A program made the position numbers and the translations under genes. From assembly GCF_025567265.1 (NCBI RefSeq), contig NZ_JAOQJW010000009.1, positions 1-64,000 of the forward strand: a stretch of 64,000 nt of DNA, written 5' to 3'. The stretch comes from Dorea_A amylophila (GTDB lineage Bacteria > Bacillota > Clostridia > Lachnospirales > Lachnospiraceae). The first letter of the stretch is position 1. The number at the start of each line of letters is the position of its first letter. Shown in pieces: positions 36,193-45,615 of this stretch. The notes under the pieces were generated by a model that was not told the origin of the DNA, made no database searches, and saw only the letters and a list, made by a program, of their open reading frames with translations.

Positions 36193-37099
36193 CTCCGGTC
36201 ACCCTTTTAAAATAATCTTCCAATGTTTCTTCGCATAAATGAACTTCTGTAATTTCCAATCCTTGCTTTACAAAAACATAAGTAATTTCTGATCTAGGGA
36301 TTGTTGTATTATATAATTGAAGTCTATTTTTATCACATATTTGAAAATCATCACATTCAAATTCTTTTCTTAAAATTTCCGCTGCGCGCTGGCTATCCGA
36401 TACCATAAAATTGACATAGCGACTATTTTTTTTCGCCAATTCTTTCATACTTTCTTCTTCAAGTAAAATTCCCTTATCAATAATCCCTATATCATCTGCC
36501 AGTAATTCTATCTCTGATAATATGTGACTAGAAATCAAAATAGTTTTTCCCTGAACATCACATAACTCTCTAATAAACGAACGTACCTCTGCAATACCTA
36601 TAGGATCCAAACCATTAATAGGCTCATCTAATATCAGCAAATTGGGATTGTGCATAACTGCCAATGCAATGGCCAGTCGTTGTTTCATCCCAAGTGAATA
36701 TTCCGCAAATAACTTTTTATCACGATAGGGCAAACCGACAACTTCCAAAGCATCTCTTACACACTTACTTTTATTTAATCCTCTAAGCTCCGCAAAAATA
36801 CGAAGATTTTCAGTCCCAGTCAAATTAGGATAAAATCCTGGTGATTCTATTAAACTACCTATATGCGGTAAAATATCTTTACTATTGGTTTCCATACTTT
36901 TCCCAAATATTTTTATGTTTCCCGATGTCGGTTTTGTTAATCCTAACAGCATTTTCATTGTAGTCGTTTTTCCTGCTCCATTACGTCCCAACAGTCCATA
37001 AATTCTTCCTTTTTTCACATGCAAGTTCATTGCAGAAACACTCTTTTGCTCTCCATACTGTTTTGTTAAATTATTGGTTTGAATAATATATTCACTCAT
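36176..37099 (-). CDS. lanF: Lantibiotic immunity ABC ATPase (LanF type)
   Basis: 307 residues with Walker A (GRNGAGKTTTMKM), signature (YSLGMKQRLA), Walker B (LLILDEPINGLDP) and the switch His (LISSH). The Q-loop position reads LIESPGFYP, that is Glu in place of Gln, the E-loop variant known from LanF immunity ATPases. It heads an operon with two permeases and a lipoprotein. Direct repeats upstream suggest control by the divergent two-component system. Confidence 0.85.
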   Translation of the reverse strand: MSEYIIQTNNLTKQYGEQKSVSAMNLHVKKGRIYGLLGRNGAGKTTTMKMLLGLTKPTSGNIKIFGKSMETNSKDILPHIGSLIESPGFYPNLTGTENLRIFAELRGLNKSKCVRDALEVVGLPYRDKKLFAEYSLGMKQRLAIALAVMHNPNLLILDEPINGLDPIGIAEVRSFIRELCDVQGKTILISSHILSEIELLADDIGIIDKGILLEEESMKELAKKNSRYVNFMVSDSQRAAEILRKEFECDDFQICDKNRLQLYNTTIPRSEITYVFVKQGLEITEVHLCEETLEDYFKRVTGGEGIA

Positions 37100-37154
37100 T
37101 TTTTTATACCTCCTTTTTTTATACTGTAATTATATACCAACTACATTGAGATTT

Positions 37155-37187
37155 CCTTGAAGTAACCTTGAGGTAACCTTGAGATTT
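37155..37187. promoter_or_regulatory. Three 11-bp direct repeats between lanF and the response regulator
   Basis: CCTTGAAGTAA, CCTTGAGGTAA and CCTTGAGATTT follow one another without a gap. Repeats of one helical turn suit an OmpR-type dimer. Seen from lanF, TATAAT (around 37129-37134) lies about 20 bp downstream and no good -35 box is present, so the repeats probably recruit the polymerase for the immunity operon. Confidence 0.65.
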
Positions 37188-37262
37188 TCCTCTTTCTCTA
37201 TACTTCTTTTTCCACAAGATGTATAATAATTTAAACTATAAAATTTTAGGAGATAAAAATAT

Positions 37263-37955
37263 ATGTATGATAAATTTATACTTATCGTTGATGATGAACA
37301 AGAACTACTCACCCTTATTAAAACAATCTTTGAAAGAGCAGGCTATACAAAAATAATGACCGCAACATCTGGAGAAATGGCTTTACAAATAATAAGAGAA
37401 ACTCTACCTGACATGGTTATTCTTGATGTTATGTTACCTGGTATGGACGGATTTGAGGTATTGCAAGAAATCAGAGCCCTCAGTAAACTTCCGGTTCTTA
37501 TGCTGACCGCCAAAGATGCAGCCGAAGATCGTTTTTCTGGTTTTGAATTGGGAGCAGATGATTATTTAATCAAACCATTTTTGCCTAAAGAACTATTGTT
37601 ACGTGTTCAAGCTATTTTAAAAAGAAGTTATCCTACAGAGAAACGAATTATAGAATTAGAAAATTCTTTTATAGATATTGATAAGGCAGAAATACATCGT
37701 GAAAATAAAATTATTCCTTTGACTGCTAAAGAATACAATATATTATTAAAACTTGTAGATAATGCCAATCACATTGTAACAATAGGAACTCTTTGCCAAA
37801 CTGCTTGTGGTGAAATGTGGCAAGGGTATGAAACTACCCTCATGACACACATTCGGCATCTTCGAGAAAAAATCGAAAAAAATCCTTCTTCTCCTGTTTC
37901 ACTGCTAACAGTTAAGGGGCTAGGGTATAAATTGCTAGTGAAAGGAGTAAAATAA
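37263..37955 (+). CDS. OmpR-family response regulator (lantibiotic locus)
   Basis: 230 residues: receiver with VDDEQE, phospho-Asp in MVILDVMLPGMDG and Lys in IKPF, then a winged helix (LTAKEYNILLKLVD, LLTVKGLGYKL). It is one of the few plus-strand genes and diverges from the immunity operon. Its stop overlaps the kinase start (TAATG). It probably binds the 11-bp repeats at 37155-37187. Confidence 0.9.
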   Translation: MYDKFILIVDDEQELLTLIKTIFERAGYTKIMTATSGEMALQIIRETLPDMVILDVMLPGMDGFEVLQEIRALSKLPVLMLTAKDAAEDRFSGFELGADDYLIKPFLPKELLLRVQAILKRSYPTEKRIIELENSFIDIDKAEIHRENKIIPLTAKEYNILLKLVDNANHIVTIGTLCQTACGEMWQGYETTLMTHIRHLREKIEKNPSSPVSLLTVKGLGYKLLVKGVK

Positions 37956-39349
37956 TGAAGCTTGCCAAGCGTTTTTTTAAAAAATATCTTCTTTCCACCC
38001 TTATTATATTGATTTTATTTTTTGTACTAAATATTATTTTAATATGTGGGACTTTACTCATGGCATGGAATAATTCTACTGATCCAGATATACCCGTCCA
38101 AACCATTAGCAAAAATATCACGCTCAATGTAGATGGAACAATTTCTTCTACTGATTATATAGAAAATATTCTAAAAAATAAAAGTGCCTGGGCGATGATT
38201 TTAAACGAACAAGGAAATGTCATTTGGGAAAAATTTTTACCCGAAGAATTGCCAAGAACCTATTCAAATTTACAAATAGCCAAGTTTAGTCGGTGGTACT
38301 TACAAGAATATCCTGTTTTTATCCAAGAACATTCTGCCGGCTTATTGGTTATCGGGTGCGAACCTAATAGTATAACAAAATACAATTTTTCAATAGATAT
38401 TAATTATATTCACAGCCTAATAGTCGGTATCTTTTTAATGATTTGTTTTAATATATTACTGATATTTATATTATTCTGGCGTAATACACATAAAATAGAA
38501 AAATCTATAGTGCCAATCATTGACGGTATTGACTCTATTGCTCAGGGAAAACCCATTACCCTTTCAGAAACAGGTGAACTTTCAAGTATAAATGCTGAAC
38601 TAAATAAGGCTGGAAAACATCTTCTACAAAAAGAACAGGCGCGTGCCGAATGGATTAATGGTGTTTCGCATGATGTCCGGACACCTCTTTCTATTATTTT
38701 GGGATATGCTTCTGAAATCGAAAAAAATGAAGATGCTTCGCAACCTGTACAACTACAAGCAAGTATAATTCGTAAACAAAGCGAAAAACTCCGTAGCCTA
38801 ATCGCAGATTTAAATTTAACTTCAAGACTAGAATACTCTATGCAGCCTTTAATAAAAACCAGTTTTTCTCCTGTGGAGATTGCCCGCCAAGTAATCATTG
38901 GCTTTATGAATGGACCAATAGACAACAAATATTCTTTTGATTTTCATTCATCATCTGATATGATTCCAGTATTGATCAAAGGAGATACGGAACTTTTTTC
39001 AAGAATGCTAAGCAATCTAATTCAAAATTGTATTAATCATAATCCTCATGGTTGTGAAATAACAGTTGAAATTTTAAAAGAAAATGATACCTGTATTATT
39101 TCCGTCATTGATAATGGTGGCGGTATGACTTCTACACAAATAGAAAAAATGAATAGTGGTATTTTTCCTAATAATATGTACAATTCAAATGGGGAGTCTG
39201 TTCATGGATTTGGTCTAAAATTGGTTTACCAAATATTAACCGCCCATAACGGAAATATCAAATATGAAAATATACTTCCTCATGGCTTAAAGGTCATATT
39301 AGAGATACCTATTGAACATATTGATCCGTATGAAGAAAAGATCTCTTAA
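37955..39349 (+). CDS. Sensor histidine kinase (lantibiotic locus)
   Basis: 464 residues. The first membrane helix is near 12-34, the second near 145-170, with a ~110-residue extracellular sensor domain between. The H-box is GVSHDVRTPLSIILGYASEI; the ATPase part has NLIQNCINHNP and VHGFGLKLVYQI. It may sense the lantibiotic or a related envelope signal and activate the immunity operon; ligand unknown. Confidence 0.88.
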   Translation: MKLAKRFFKKYLLSTLIILILFFVLNIILICGTLLMAWNNSTDPDIPVQTISKNITLNVDGTISSTDYIENILKNKSAWAMILNEQGNVIWEKFLPEELPRTYSNLQIAKFSRWYLQEYPVFIQEHSAGLLVIGCEPNSITKYNFSIDINYIHSLIVGIFLMICFNILLIFILFWRNTHKIEKSIVPIIDGIDSIAQGKPITLSETGELSSINAELNKAGKHLLQKEQARAEWINGVSHDVRTPLSIILGYASEIEKNEDASQPVQLQASIIRKQSEKLRSLIADLNLTSRLEYSMQPLIKTSFSPVEIARQVIIGFMNGPIDNKYSFDFHSSSDMIPVLIKGDTELFSRMLSNLIQNCINHNPHGCEITVEILKENDTCIISVIDNGGGMTSTQIEKMNSGIFPNNMYNSNGESVHGFGLKLVYQILTAHNGNIKYENILPHGLKVILEIPIEHIDPYEEKIS

Positions 39350-39350
39350 A

Positions 39351-39391
39351 AGAACAGGTGAAAGCCATTATCTGACTTTCACCTGTTCTTA
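39351..39391. terminator. Bidirectional terminator between kinase and lanT
   Basis: GAACAGGTGAAAG pairs perfectly with CTTTCACCTGTTC, followed on the plus strand by TTAATTATTT. It lies between the ends of the convergent kinase and lanT genes and can serve both. Confidence 0.75.
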
Positions 39392-41491
39392 ATTATTTAC
39401 ACTATCATAATATGCTCCCTTTAACTGAAGTAGTTCCACATGTGTTCCGGATTCAATTATTTTTCCTTTTTCAACTACGTATATTGTATCAGCATCTTGT
39501 ATGACATTCAGTCTATGTGTAACTACAATCTGGGTAATATGTAGTTGTTTCAAATTATTACATATTCTTCGTTCTGTAAGAGGATCTAAGTTGCTTGTGG
39601 CTTCATCAAAAATAATAACTTCCGGTTTCAGTGCCAATGCTCTTGCTATAGCAATACGCTGTTTTTGTCCTCCTGAAATGTTCTGTCCATTTTCTCCCAC
39701 AAATGTATTAAGTCCCAATGGGAATTTTTCTATATCATCTTTCAGTTCTACTAAATCTAAATAATGATATATTTCCTCATCTGTCAACGTATTTGTAATA
39801 TCCACGTTTTCTCTAATTGTTCCATTCATTGCCATTGGAACCTGAGTAACTATGGCAAATATCCGATCTATATCCTCTTTGCATATTTGTTTTATATCTT
39901 CCCCGTTTACTAAAATTTGTCCTTGATAATGAGAAAAGACGTTCAATAATAATTTTGTAATTGTAGTCTTTCCACTTCCTGAACTTCCTACAAATGCTAT
40001 CTTCTCCCCCTTTTTTAGCATCATACTAACATTCTCTACATCTGGCTTCGTGCTTCCATAGTAAGAAAATGTTACTTGCTGCATTTCCATAGACTCAAAT
40101 GAATTAATATGCTGAGTACCATTTTTACGGTTAGATTTATAATTCATTAACTCTTTTAAACGAATCATTGTTTCCTTTAAAACATTAATTTGAGGTACCA
40201 CCAAAGATAGAGTTTGAAATGGACCTGTAAAATATCCGGCAAGTGTGACAAAGGCTATTAACGTTCCTAATTCCAACCTATTATCACAAACCAAGTATCC
40301 TCCTATAACGTAAAGTATCAATGAAGAAGCTATTGAAAAAGCCCCCACCACCGACTCCATAATATCACTTATTTGTACACGCTCACGTAATCTCTTAATT
40401 AAATGCTTATAATCCTGTTTCAGACTATCACTCAGCATATTCTCTATTCTCATGCACCTTATTTGCTGGATATTAGTCAAAGTTTCTACCATTCGTGCCT
40501 GTAATGCACTCTGATCTGCAATATAATTTTTAACCTTTATTCTAGCTTTTTGATTTAAAATCATTACTATTGTTATCTGTATAACAGTCATTACTATTAT
40601 AACTGCAAACAATGGTATTGACTGTGTTATCATCATTATTCCGCAAAAAACAGCAGTAACCACATCTATCACTGTTGAAATTAGAGCTGTTGATATAAAT
40701 TCGTATATATCACTGACACTATTAAAGCGATTTTCAATATCTCCTGATGAATGGCTTTCAAAATAACTTAAATCAATATCAAATATTTTATTCAGCATTA
40801 AAAATATAGTATCTTTGTATATATTATTCTGTAAAATAAGTATTACCCTTTTTTTAGCTAAATTTGCAAGTAAATAACTTAATGCCACTGATAATATCAG
40901 TAACGCATATTTTACAAAATTGAAGCCTAATGTATCATACGTTATTTCATTGACTATTTTTTTTATAATGAGCGGTGGAATCAATATAATTCCCTGTGTA
41001 ACCAACGTTAGAATACTTGCCAGAAATAATTTGCTTTTATTTATAGGTATAAGAAAAGACTCACGTTTCTCACGTTTATAATTCTTTTCTGTTGGTCGAA
41101 CACATACAAGTACATCTAAAAAATTCTTTTTAATATATGAATAATCAACCTTTTCTTTTCCTTTTAAAGGATCTAAAAGTATATATTTCCCATATTTTTT
41201 CTCCGCAACTACAACATAATGATTTTCTTTTGAACACATGATAATCGGTAAACATTTTATCAAATTTTCTTCGGTTTCGTAGTTTCCATACGCCTTGAAT
41301 GAAAAATTATGTTCTTCCGTAATTTCTTTCATTTTTGCTAAAGACATACCATTTCTTCCAATACTTGTTGTAGCTTTTAATTCACTAATATCTATCTTAT
41401 ATTTATAATATTGGAAGATCATTGTCAATGCTGCTATACCACAGTCTGTTGTCCCCATCTGGCGAATCAATGGCACACTTTTTTTGTGCAT
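39389..41491 (-). CDS. lanT: LanT: bifunctional C39 peptidase/ABC exporter
   Basis: 700 residues. The N-terminal C39 peptidase has the catalytic Cys in RQMGTTDCGIAAL, His in KENHYVVV and Asp in YILLDP. Six membrane helices follow. The ATPase has Walker A (GSSGSGKTTI), signature (ISGGQKQRIA) and Walker B (VIIFDEATSNLDP). It removes the leader at a GG/GA-type site while exporting the lanthipeptide. It follows lanM on the same strand with a hairpin between. Confidence 0.92.
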   Translation of the reverse strand: MHKKSVPLIRQMGTTDCGIAALTMIFQYYKYKIDISELKATTSIGRNGMSLAKMKEITEEHNFSFKAYGNYETEENLIKCLPIIMCSKENHYVVVAEKKYGKYILLDPLKGKEKVDYSYIKKNFLDVLVCVRPTEKNYKREKRESFLIPINKSKLFLASILTLVTQGIILIPPLIIKKIVNEITYDTLGFNFVKYALLILSVALSYLLANLAKKRVILILQNNIYKDTIFLMLNKIFDIDLSYFESHSSGDIENRFNSVSDIYEFISTALISTVIDVVTAVFCGIMMITQSIPLFAVIIVMTVIQITIVMILNQKARIKVKNYIADQSALQARMVETLTNIQQIRCMRIENMLSDSLKQDYKHLIKRLRERVQISDIMESVVGAFSIASSLILYVIGGYLVCDNRLELGTLIAFVTLAGYFTGPFQTLSLVVPQINVLKETMIRLKELMNYKSNRKNGTQHINSFESMEMQQVTFSYYGSTKPDVENVSMMLKKGEKIAFVGSSGSGKTTITKLLLNVFSHYQGQILVNGEDIKQICKEDIDRIFAIVTQVPMAMNGTIRENVDITNTLTDEEIYHYLDLVELKDDIEKFPLGLNTFVGENGQNISGGQKQRIAIARALALKPEVIIFDEATSNLDPLTERRICNNLKQLHITQIVVTHRLNVIQDADTIYVVEKGKIIESGTHVELLQLKGAYYDSVNN

Positions 41492-41518
41492 AAATACACC
41501 TCCCTAGTATAATAAATT

Positions 41519-41555
41519 AGTATTGGAAATAATAAATTCTATTATTTCCAATACT
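41519..41555 (-). terminator. Hairpin between lanM and lanT
   Basis: AGTATTGGAAATAAT pairs perfectly with ATTATTTCCAATACT around a 7-base loop, with a short AT-rich tail. It may cause partial termination and lower lanT expression relative to lanM. Confidence 0.55.
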
Positions 41556-41561
41556 ATCATT

Positions 41562-44500
41562 TTAGACTTCCAGAGCAATTACACAAGGTAAATCCTTTTT
41601 TATATCTCGCAGCAAAGAATATCCCATGCCACATAGTCCTGTCATAAATCCTTGCAATTTATATCCATATAGATACGCATTATCGCAATCAAATACACCA
41701 TTACATACATTCTCAGCAATAATATCACGAATATCTACATAATATTTTTCTATCTTTTTATCTGAATGGTCTTTTAAATATTCAAATAAAATTTCTGTAT
41801 TACCTAAATTACCATGACATAGACAATTGTTTCCTAAAATTCCCTCTTTTAATATTGTATTCACTGCTACTTTTATATCATTTTCTATCAAATCCGAATA
41901 CCGCCCATTCAATATGACATTTACTTTAGATCGGCTAAGCAATATGCCTGCAGCGCCATGACACCAAGCAACGGTAAAACTTCCTCCATCAGATGCTTTT
42001 TCTCCTGCATATACCCTTTCGTCTTTCCAATTTCCTTTTTCTTTCACAAATAAAGAATTTTCAAATTTAATGCCATCGAGCAGTGATAATAAATACTCCT
42101 CTTTCTGAGTTACCTGCCATAGTTTTGCCAGTGCTAAAACTATTCCAGATGCTCCATGTGAAAATCCCGCTAACGGCGAAGTTCTTCCATCTCCATTCCA
42201 TCCGCCTTTAATAGAGCCTTCCTTTTCCTGAGCATTTACTATTATATCTCCTGCTATTTCTGCCGAAGCGATATACTCTTTATTTCCAGTTAGCTGATAC
42301 ATATTGATCAATGTAATAACTGCGCCTGCATTACCATAGACCAGATCAAAACTGTTATCTCTGGTAATCGCTTTCTTTAATATTTTATAGTGCTTTTTTG
42401 CATAATCCAAATATTTTTCTTTATTTGTAATTTTATACAGTACCTCATAAGTGTACATTATAGACGCTTCTCCACCAAAGGCGCCACTGCTTTCATTTTC
42501 TATTCCCTCATTTCGTTCACACATCTCATCTGTGTATGTAAATAATTCCTTTTCAATCGCATTGCATATAATAAGGTACTCCTTTTGGGGATCAACAGCA
42601 TACAATGCGTTAAAGAAAATTGCTAGCCCAGACATTCCTTCATATAAATAGGTACCAAGTGGTCTTATATCCCATGAGCAGTCATCTTCATTTCCTATTA
42701 GAGTAACACCAATCCAATTAACTTCTGTTCTATCTTTATTAAAAACAGCAGTTTTTATAAGAGAATCAGCCAATTTCTGAACAGCTTTTAACAGATGAGC
42801 CTTATTTTTTTCTCTGTGCGGAATCATTTTCATTTGTTGAAGCTCTATCTTTTTATCCTCAACCTGAAATTCGTTTATCTCTGTCAGAATAATATTCATG
42901 AACATTAATTGCCTTTTTAAATCATCTTCATCTAACAATACTATCTTTTTCTTTAAGTGTTCCAAACTGGTATATTCAAAATAGTCTTCGATTTTCTCAC
43001 CTTCTGATCCGAAAAGAGATTTACCTGATGTATTGAGATAAAAATATGGAATGTCCATGTTTAACATGTCTTTTATCTCACATTTCACAACACCTTTATC
43101 TCCTTGTGTAGCTTCATACTGTTTAAATAAACTACACAAAAACATTTGTCTATCTCTTCCATCTTGCATAAAATCCGGATGAAAAGATGTGTGTAATAAC
43201 ATAGAATATCTTTGGGTATCCTGAACTAAATGGCGAATATTTAAATTACCAAACATGTCGGCATATTCAAGAAACTTTTCTTTGTTCTCCAAAACATATT
43301 TATACGCATCTTCAAATCCTGCATTTATTTCTTTTAGATAATGAAATGCTGATACATTTTCTCCATCTAATTTAACAAGATTTTGATTTACTCCAGTTGT
43401 AGGATGTTCATATACAAATCTCATATTTGAAGTACATAAATCCGCTATTTTAGGAATAACTATAGGATATTCCTTTCCCTCACTACCTTTAATTGCACTC
43501 ATATCTACGCCTTGGCCCAAATTTGAAAACCTATAGTGTGGCAATAAACCTGAGTATAATACTGACTCATGAAGGATATAATTTATTTCCTCCTTTGCAG
43601 AATTTGTTCTCCCTCTTCTACGGTTGTCTAGTATAGTTTCTGCATCTATAATAATTGGATATTCTCCTGCGGCAATCACATTTTCTTCATGTAAATCATT
43701 TGTATTAAGAATATAACTACCGAAAATCAATATTCCAAATCTATAAAAATACCGTCTGATTTCATCCTCTGTTTTACAACTTTTATAATATACAAATTCC
43801 TCCCAACCATACTCCTGACAATCTAATATTTTTGGTTCATACATCTCATATTTACAACCAGCATTTATCTTTCCCAGAAAATCGAAATACACTTTTTCAA
43901 TTTTTAATGAACGTGGTTTATACACAATTTTAGTGCCATTATCCAACTTAAGAATACTTACCCTATTCCCTTTTTTATGAGAATCCGAGATATTAGAACT
44001 TATTTCAACTACATTTTTAAATTCTAAACCTCCACAAAATTTATTCGCAATTTCATTTTTATCTTTATTAAGTCTTTCTAATAAAAGTACATAATAAGAA
44101 GATAAGTTTTCTACGGTTTCTGTAACTGAACGTAGTAAACATGGATATATATTGAAAATCTCCTGTTTATACGATTTCTTACTTAAAAAATTATTATTAT
44201 AATAATCGTATTCTTCCTCTGAATTTCTTCCATTCAGTTTTCCCGTCTTCTTACAAAGATACATTTCAAACATTAATATTCCAAGACTGATCTTCCCTAA
44301 TCTCTCTAATAAGGTATTTGCGTATGTATCTATAATAGAATCCGTCAAAAAAAGACTTGTTCCATTTTTTAATATGTCTATTCCGTAATTGATTAAAGGT
44401 ATAAAAAAATTATCAAATGCCAATTTTTCTCCTTTGAATCCGGAATAGTTATAATTGATTGGTTTTTCAAATAATTCTATTTTTACCTTTTCCATTTCTG

Positions 44501-44699
44501 ACATCACGTGATTGTTTTCACATACATAATTTTCAGAATTTAAAACTTTTACTAAATCAATACCATAACATTTCTCAGCAACTCTTAATGTATCTTCTCC
44601 TAAAATCTTTTTCCAATATTCAAATATATCTTTTTTATTTTCTGCTTCTGATGTTGTATAACTTCTTTCTGTAAAATATGATGCTCTCTCAGTATTCAT
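41562..44699 (-). CDS. lanM: LanM: class II lanthipeptide synthetase
   Basis: About 1045 residues. The N-terminal dehydratase domain includes GTKIVYKPRSLKIEK and DLHEENVI with PIIIDAETIL. The C-terminal cyclase domain has the zinc ligands in AWCHGAAGI and CLCHGNLGN. LanM dehydrates Ser/Thr of the precursor and adds Cys thiols to make (methyl)lanthionine rings. Start uncertain: ATG at 44699 (GGGGTG about 9 bases upstream) is preferred to a GTG four codons earlier. It lies 100 bp after the precursor gene. Confidence 0.93.
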   Translation of the reverse strand: MNTERASYFTERSYTTSEAENKKDIFEYWKKILGEDTLRVAEKCYGIDLVKVLNSENYVCENNHVMSEMEKVKIELFEKPINYNYSGFKGEKLAFDNFFIPLINYGIDILKNGTSLFLTDSIIDTYANTLLERLGKISLGILMFEMYLCKKTGKLNGRNSEEEYDYYNNNFLSKKSYKQEIFNIYPCLLRSVTETVENLSSYYVLLLERLNKDKNEIANKFCGGLEFKNVVEISSNISDSHKKGNRVSILKLDNGTKIVYKPRSLKIEKVYFDFLGKINAGCKYEMYEPKILDCQEYGWEEFVYYKSCKTEDEIRRYFYRFGILIFGSYILNTNDLHEENVIAAGEYPIIIDAETILDNRRRGRTNSAKEEINYILHESVLYSGLLPHYRFSNLGQGVDMSAIKGSEGKEYPIVIPKIADLCTSNMRFVYEHPTTGVNQNLVKLDGENVSAFHYLKEINAGFEDAYKYVLENKEKFLEYADMFGNLNIRHLVQDTQRYSMLLHTSFHPDFMQDGRDRQMFLCSLFKQYEATQGDKGVVKCEIKDMLNMDIPYFYLNTSGKSLFGSEGEKIEDYFEYTSLEHLKKKIVLLDEDDLKRQLMFMNIILTEINEFQVEDKKIELQQMKMIPHREKNKAHLLKAVQKLADSLIKTAVFNKDRTEVNWIGVTLIGNEDDCSWDIRPLGTYLYEGMSGLAIFFNALYAVDPQKEYLIICNAIEKELFTYTDEMCERNEGIENESSGAFGGEASIMYTYEVLYKITNKEKYLDYAKKHYKILKKAITRDNSFDLVYGNAGAVITLINMYQLTGNKEYIASAEIAGDIIVNAQEKEGSIKGGWNGDGRTSPLAGFSHGASGIVLALAKLWQVTQKEEYLLSLLDGIKFENSLFVKEKGNWKDERVYAGEKASDGGSFTVAWCHGAAGILLSRSKVNVILNGRYSDLIENDIKVAVNTILKEGILGNNCLCHGNLGNTEILFEYLKDHSDKKIEKYYVDIRDIIAENVCNGVFDCDNAYLYGYKLQGFMTGLCGMGYSLLRDIKKDLPCVIALEV

Positions 44700-44799
44700 G
44701 TTCTTAAACACCCCATTCTGCTTTCCATTTCAACTCACAATTCGTATCTGTACTGCACAAACTTCAATTAACGCTTACCCTCTTTATCAACACCTGTGT

Positions 44800-45003
44800 T
44801 TATTTCTTAGGGCAGCAAGGTTTCAGCAAAGTACCAAAATAGCATTCTGCTGTACTTGTACATAAAACTCCGCCGGAATTTCTGGTTTCACCAGCTCCTG
44901 CTACAAATTTGTTTAAATCTGCTTCCTGCAGCTCCATCATAACGTTACCAGCTGGATTGCTAAAGTTTTCTTCTCTTGTAATAGGATTTCTCATTTCACT
45001 CAT
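44800..45003 (-). CDS. lanA: Class II lanthipeptide precursor (mersacidin-type motif)
   Basis: 67 residues. The leader contains MMELQEADLNKFVAGA and ends at a likely GA cleavage site. The core, about 30 residues, includes SGGVLCTSTAECYFGTLLKP and ends with two adjacent Cys. CTSTAEC matches the CTxTxEC motif of mersacidin-like lantibiotics, where the Glu ring binds lipid II. The core has four Cys and four Thr/Ser near them, enough for up to four rings. GGAG lies 8 bases before the ATG at 45003. It is preceded by a LytTR-type promoter. Confidence 0.9.
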   Translation of the reverse strand: MSEMRNPITREENFSNPAGNVMMELQEADLNKFVAGAGETRNSGGVLCTSTAECYFGTLLKPCCPKK

Positions 45004-45099
45004 AATTATTTCTCCTTTCATAAATCAATTTTGTACAGTACAGATACTAATTCTAAATTGAAATGGTTGAATTATTTTCTTCTGTTCCTTACATTTTAG

Positions 45100-45167
45100 A
45101 TAATACACCTTTTATTTCTTGAAATTTTATTCATGTAATAAAATCGACTGTCTATGTAATTTTTGTT
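45100..45167 (-). promoter_or_regulatory. LytTR-type promoter of lanA (site E)
   Basis: ATGTAAT from 45133 and again from 45154, 21 bp apart, with TCGA between. The nearer repeat is 27 bp from TATTAT (45100-45105) on the minus strand. The leader to the lanA ATG is about 90 bases. Confidence 0.8.
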
Positions 45168-45262
45168 AGAATATTAATAGTTTTATTTTTTCACATCTTC
45201 CATATAAAAATATTACTGTCTACCAACGTAACCGTTCAAAACAAAAATCTTTTCTACAATGT

Positions 45263-45296
45263 CAAAAGCGGATATGCGCTAAATCGCATATCCGCT
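45263..45296 (-). terminator. Terminator-like hairpin
   Basis: AGCGGATATGCG pairs perfectly with CGCATATCCGCT and is followed on the minus strand by TTTT. It would stop read-through from the remnant and the membrane-protein gene into the lanA promoter. Confidence 0.6.
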
Positions 45297-45357
45297 CCAA
45301 ATTCTTTCAAACCGCAAATAATATTTCCCTATATATTCTCTGCAACTCTCATAATAT

Positions 45358-45519
45358 TCAATTATCCCACCATATTTTTCGATATTTGCTAGGTGTCCTC
45401 CCATACTTCTGCTGAAACGCCTGGTTAAACGTCCTTTGGCTTTCAAATCCGAATTCAAGATAAATATCCATAATCCTTTTATCTGTATTTTCCAGCAGAT
45501 TGGAATAATAATGATGTAA
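45358..45519 (-). pseudogene. AraC-type regulator fragment
   Basis: The minus-strand frame ending at a TGA at 45358-45360 reads IMDIYLEFGFESQRTFNQAF then QQKYGRTPSKYRKIWWDN. This is the second helix-turn-helix of an AraC/XylS regulator, with about 55 codons left. No start or first helix-turn-helix is visible. Confidence 0.7.
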
Positions 45520-45615
45520 TATTCATCACCAAAAATGATTATCAAATTTCAACAAAAAGATGTAAATAATATCAAATACACCGTCTACCTTTTACCTCAA
45601 TTTTTTTAATCAATC

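Larger units (their letters stand above)
45004..45615. other. Intergenic region between lanA and the next gene
   Basis: Holds the lanA promoter (45100-45167), a hairpin (45263-45296) and a decayed AraC-type fragment (45358-45519), listed separately. The rest is AT-rich and shows no gene. Confidence 0.6.
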
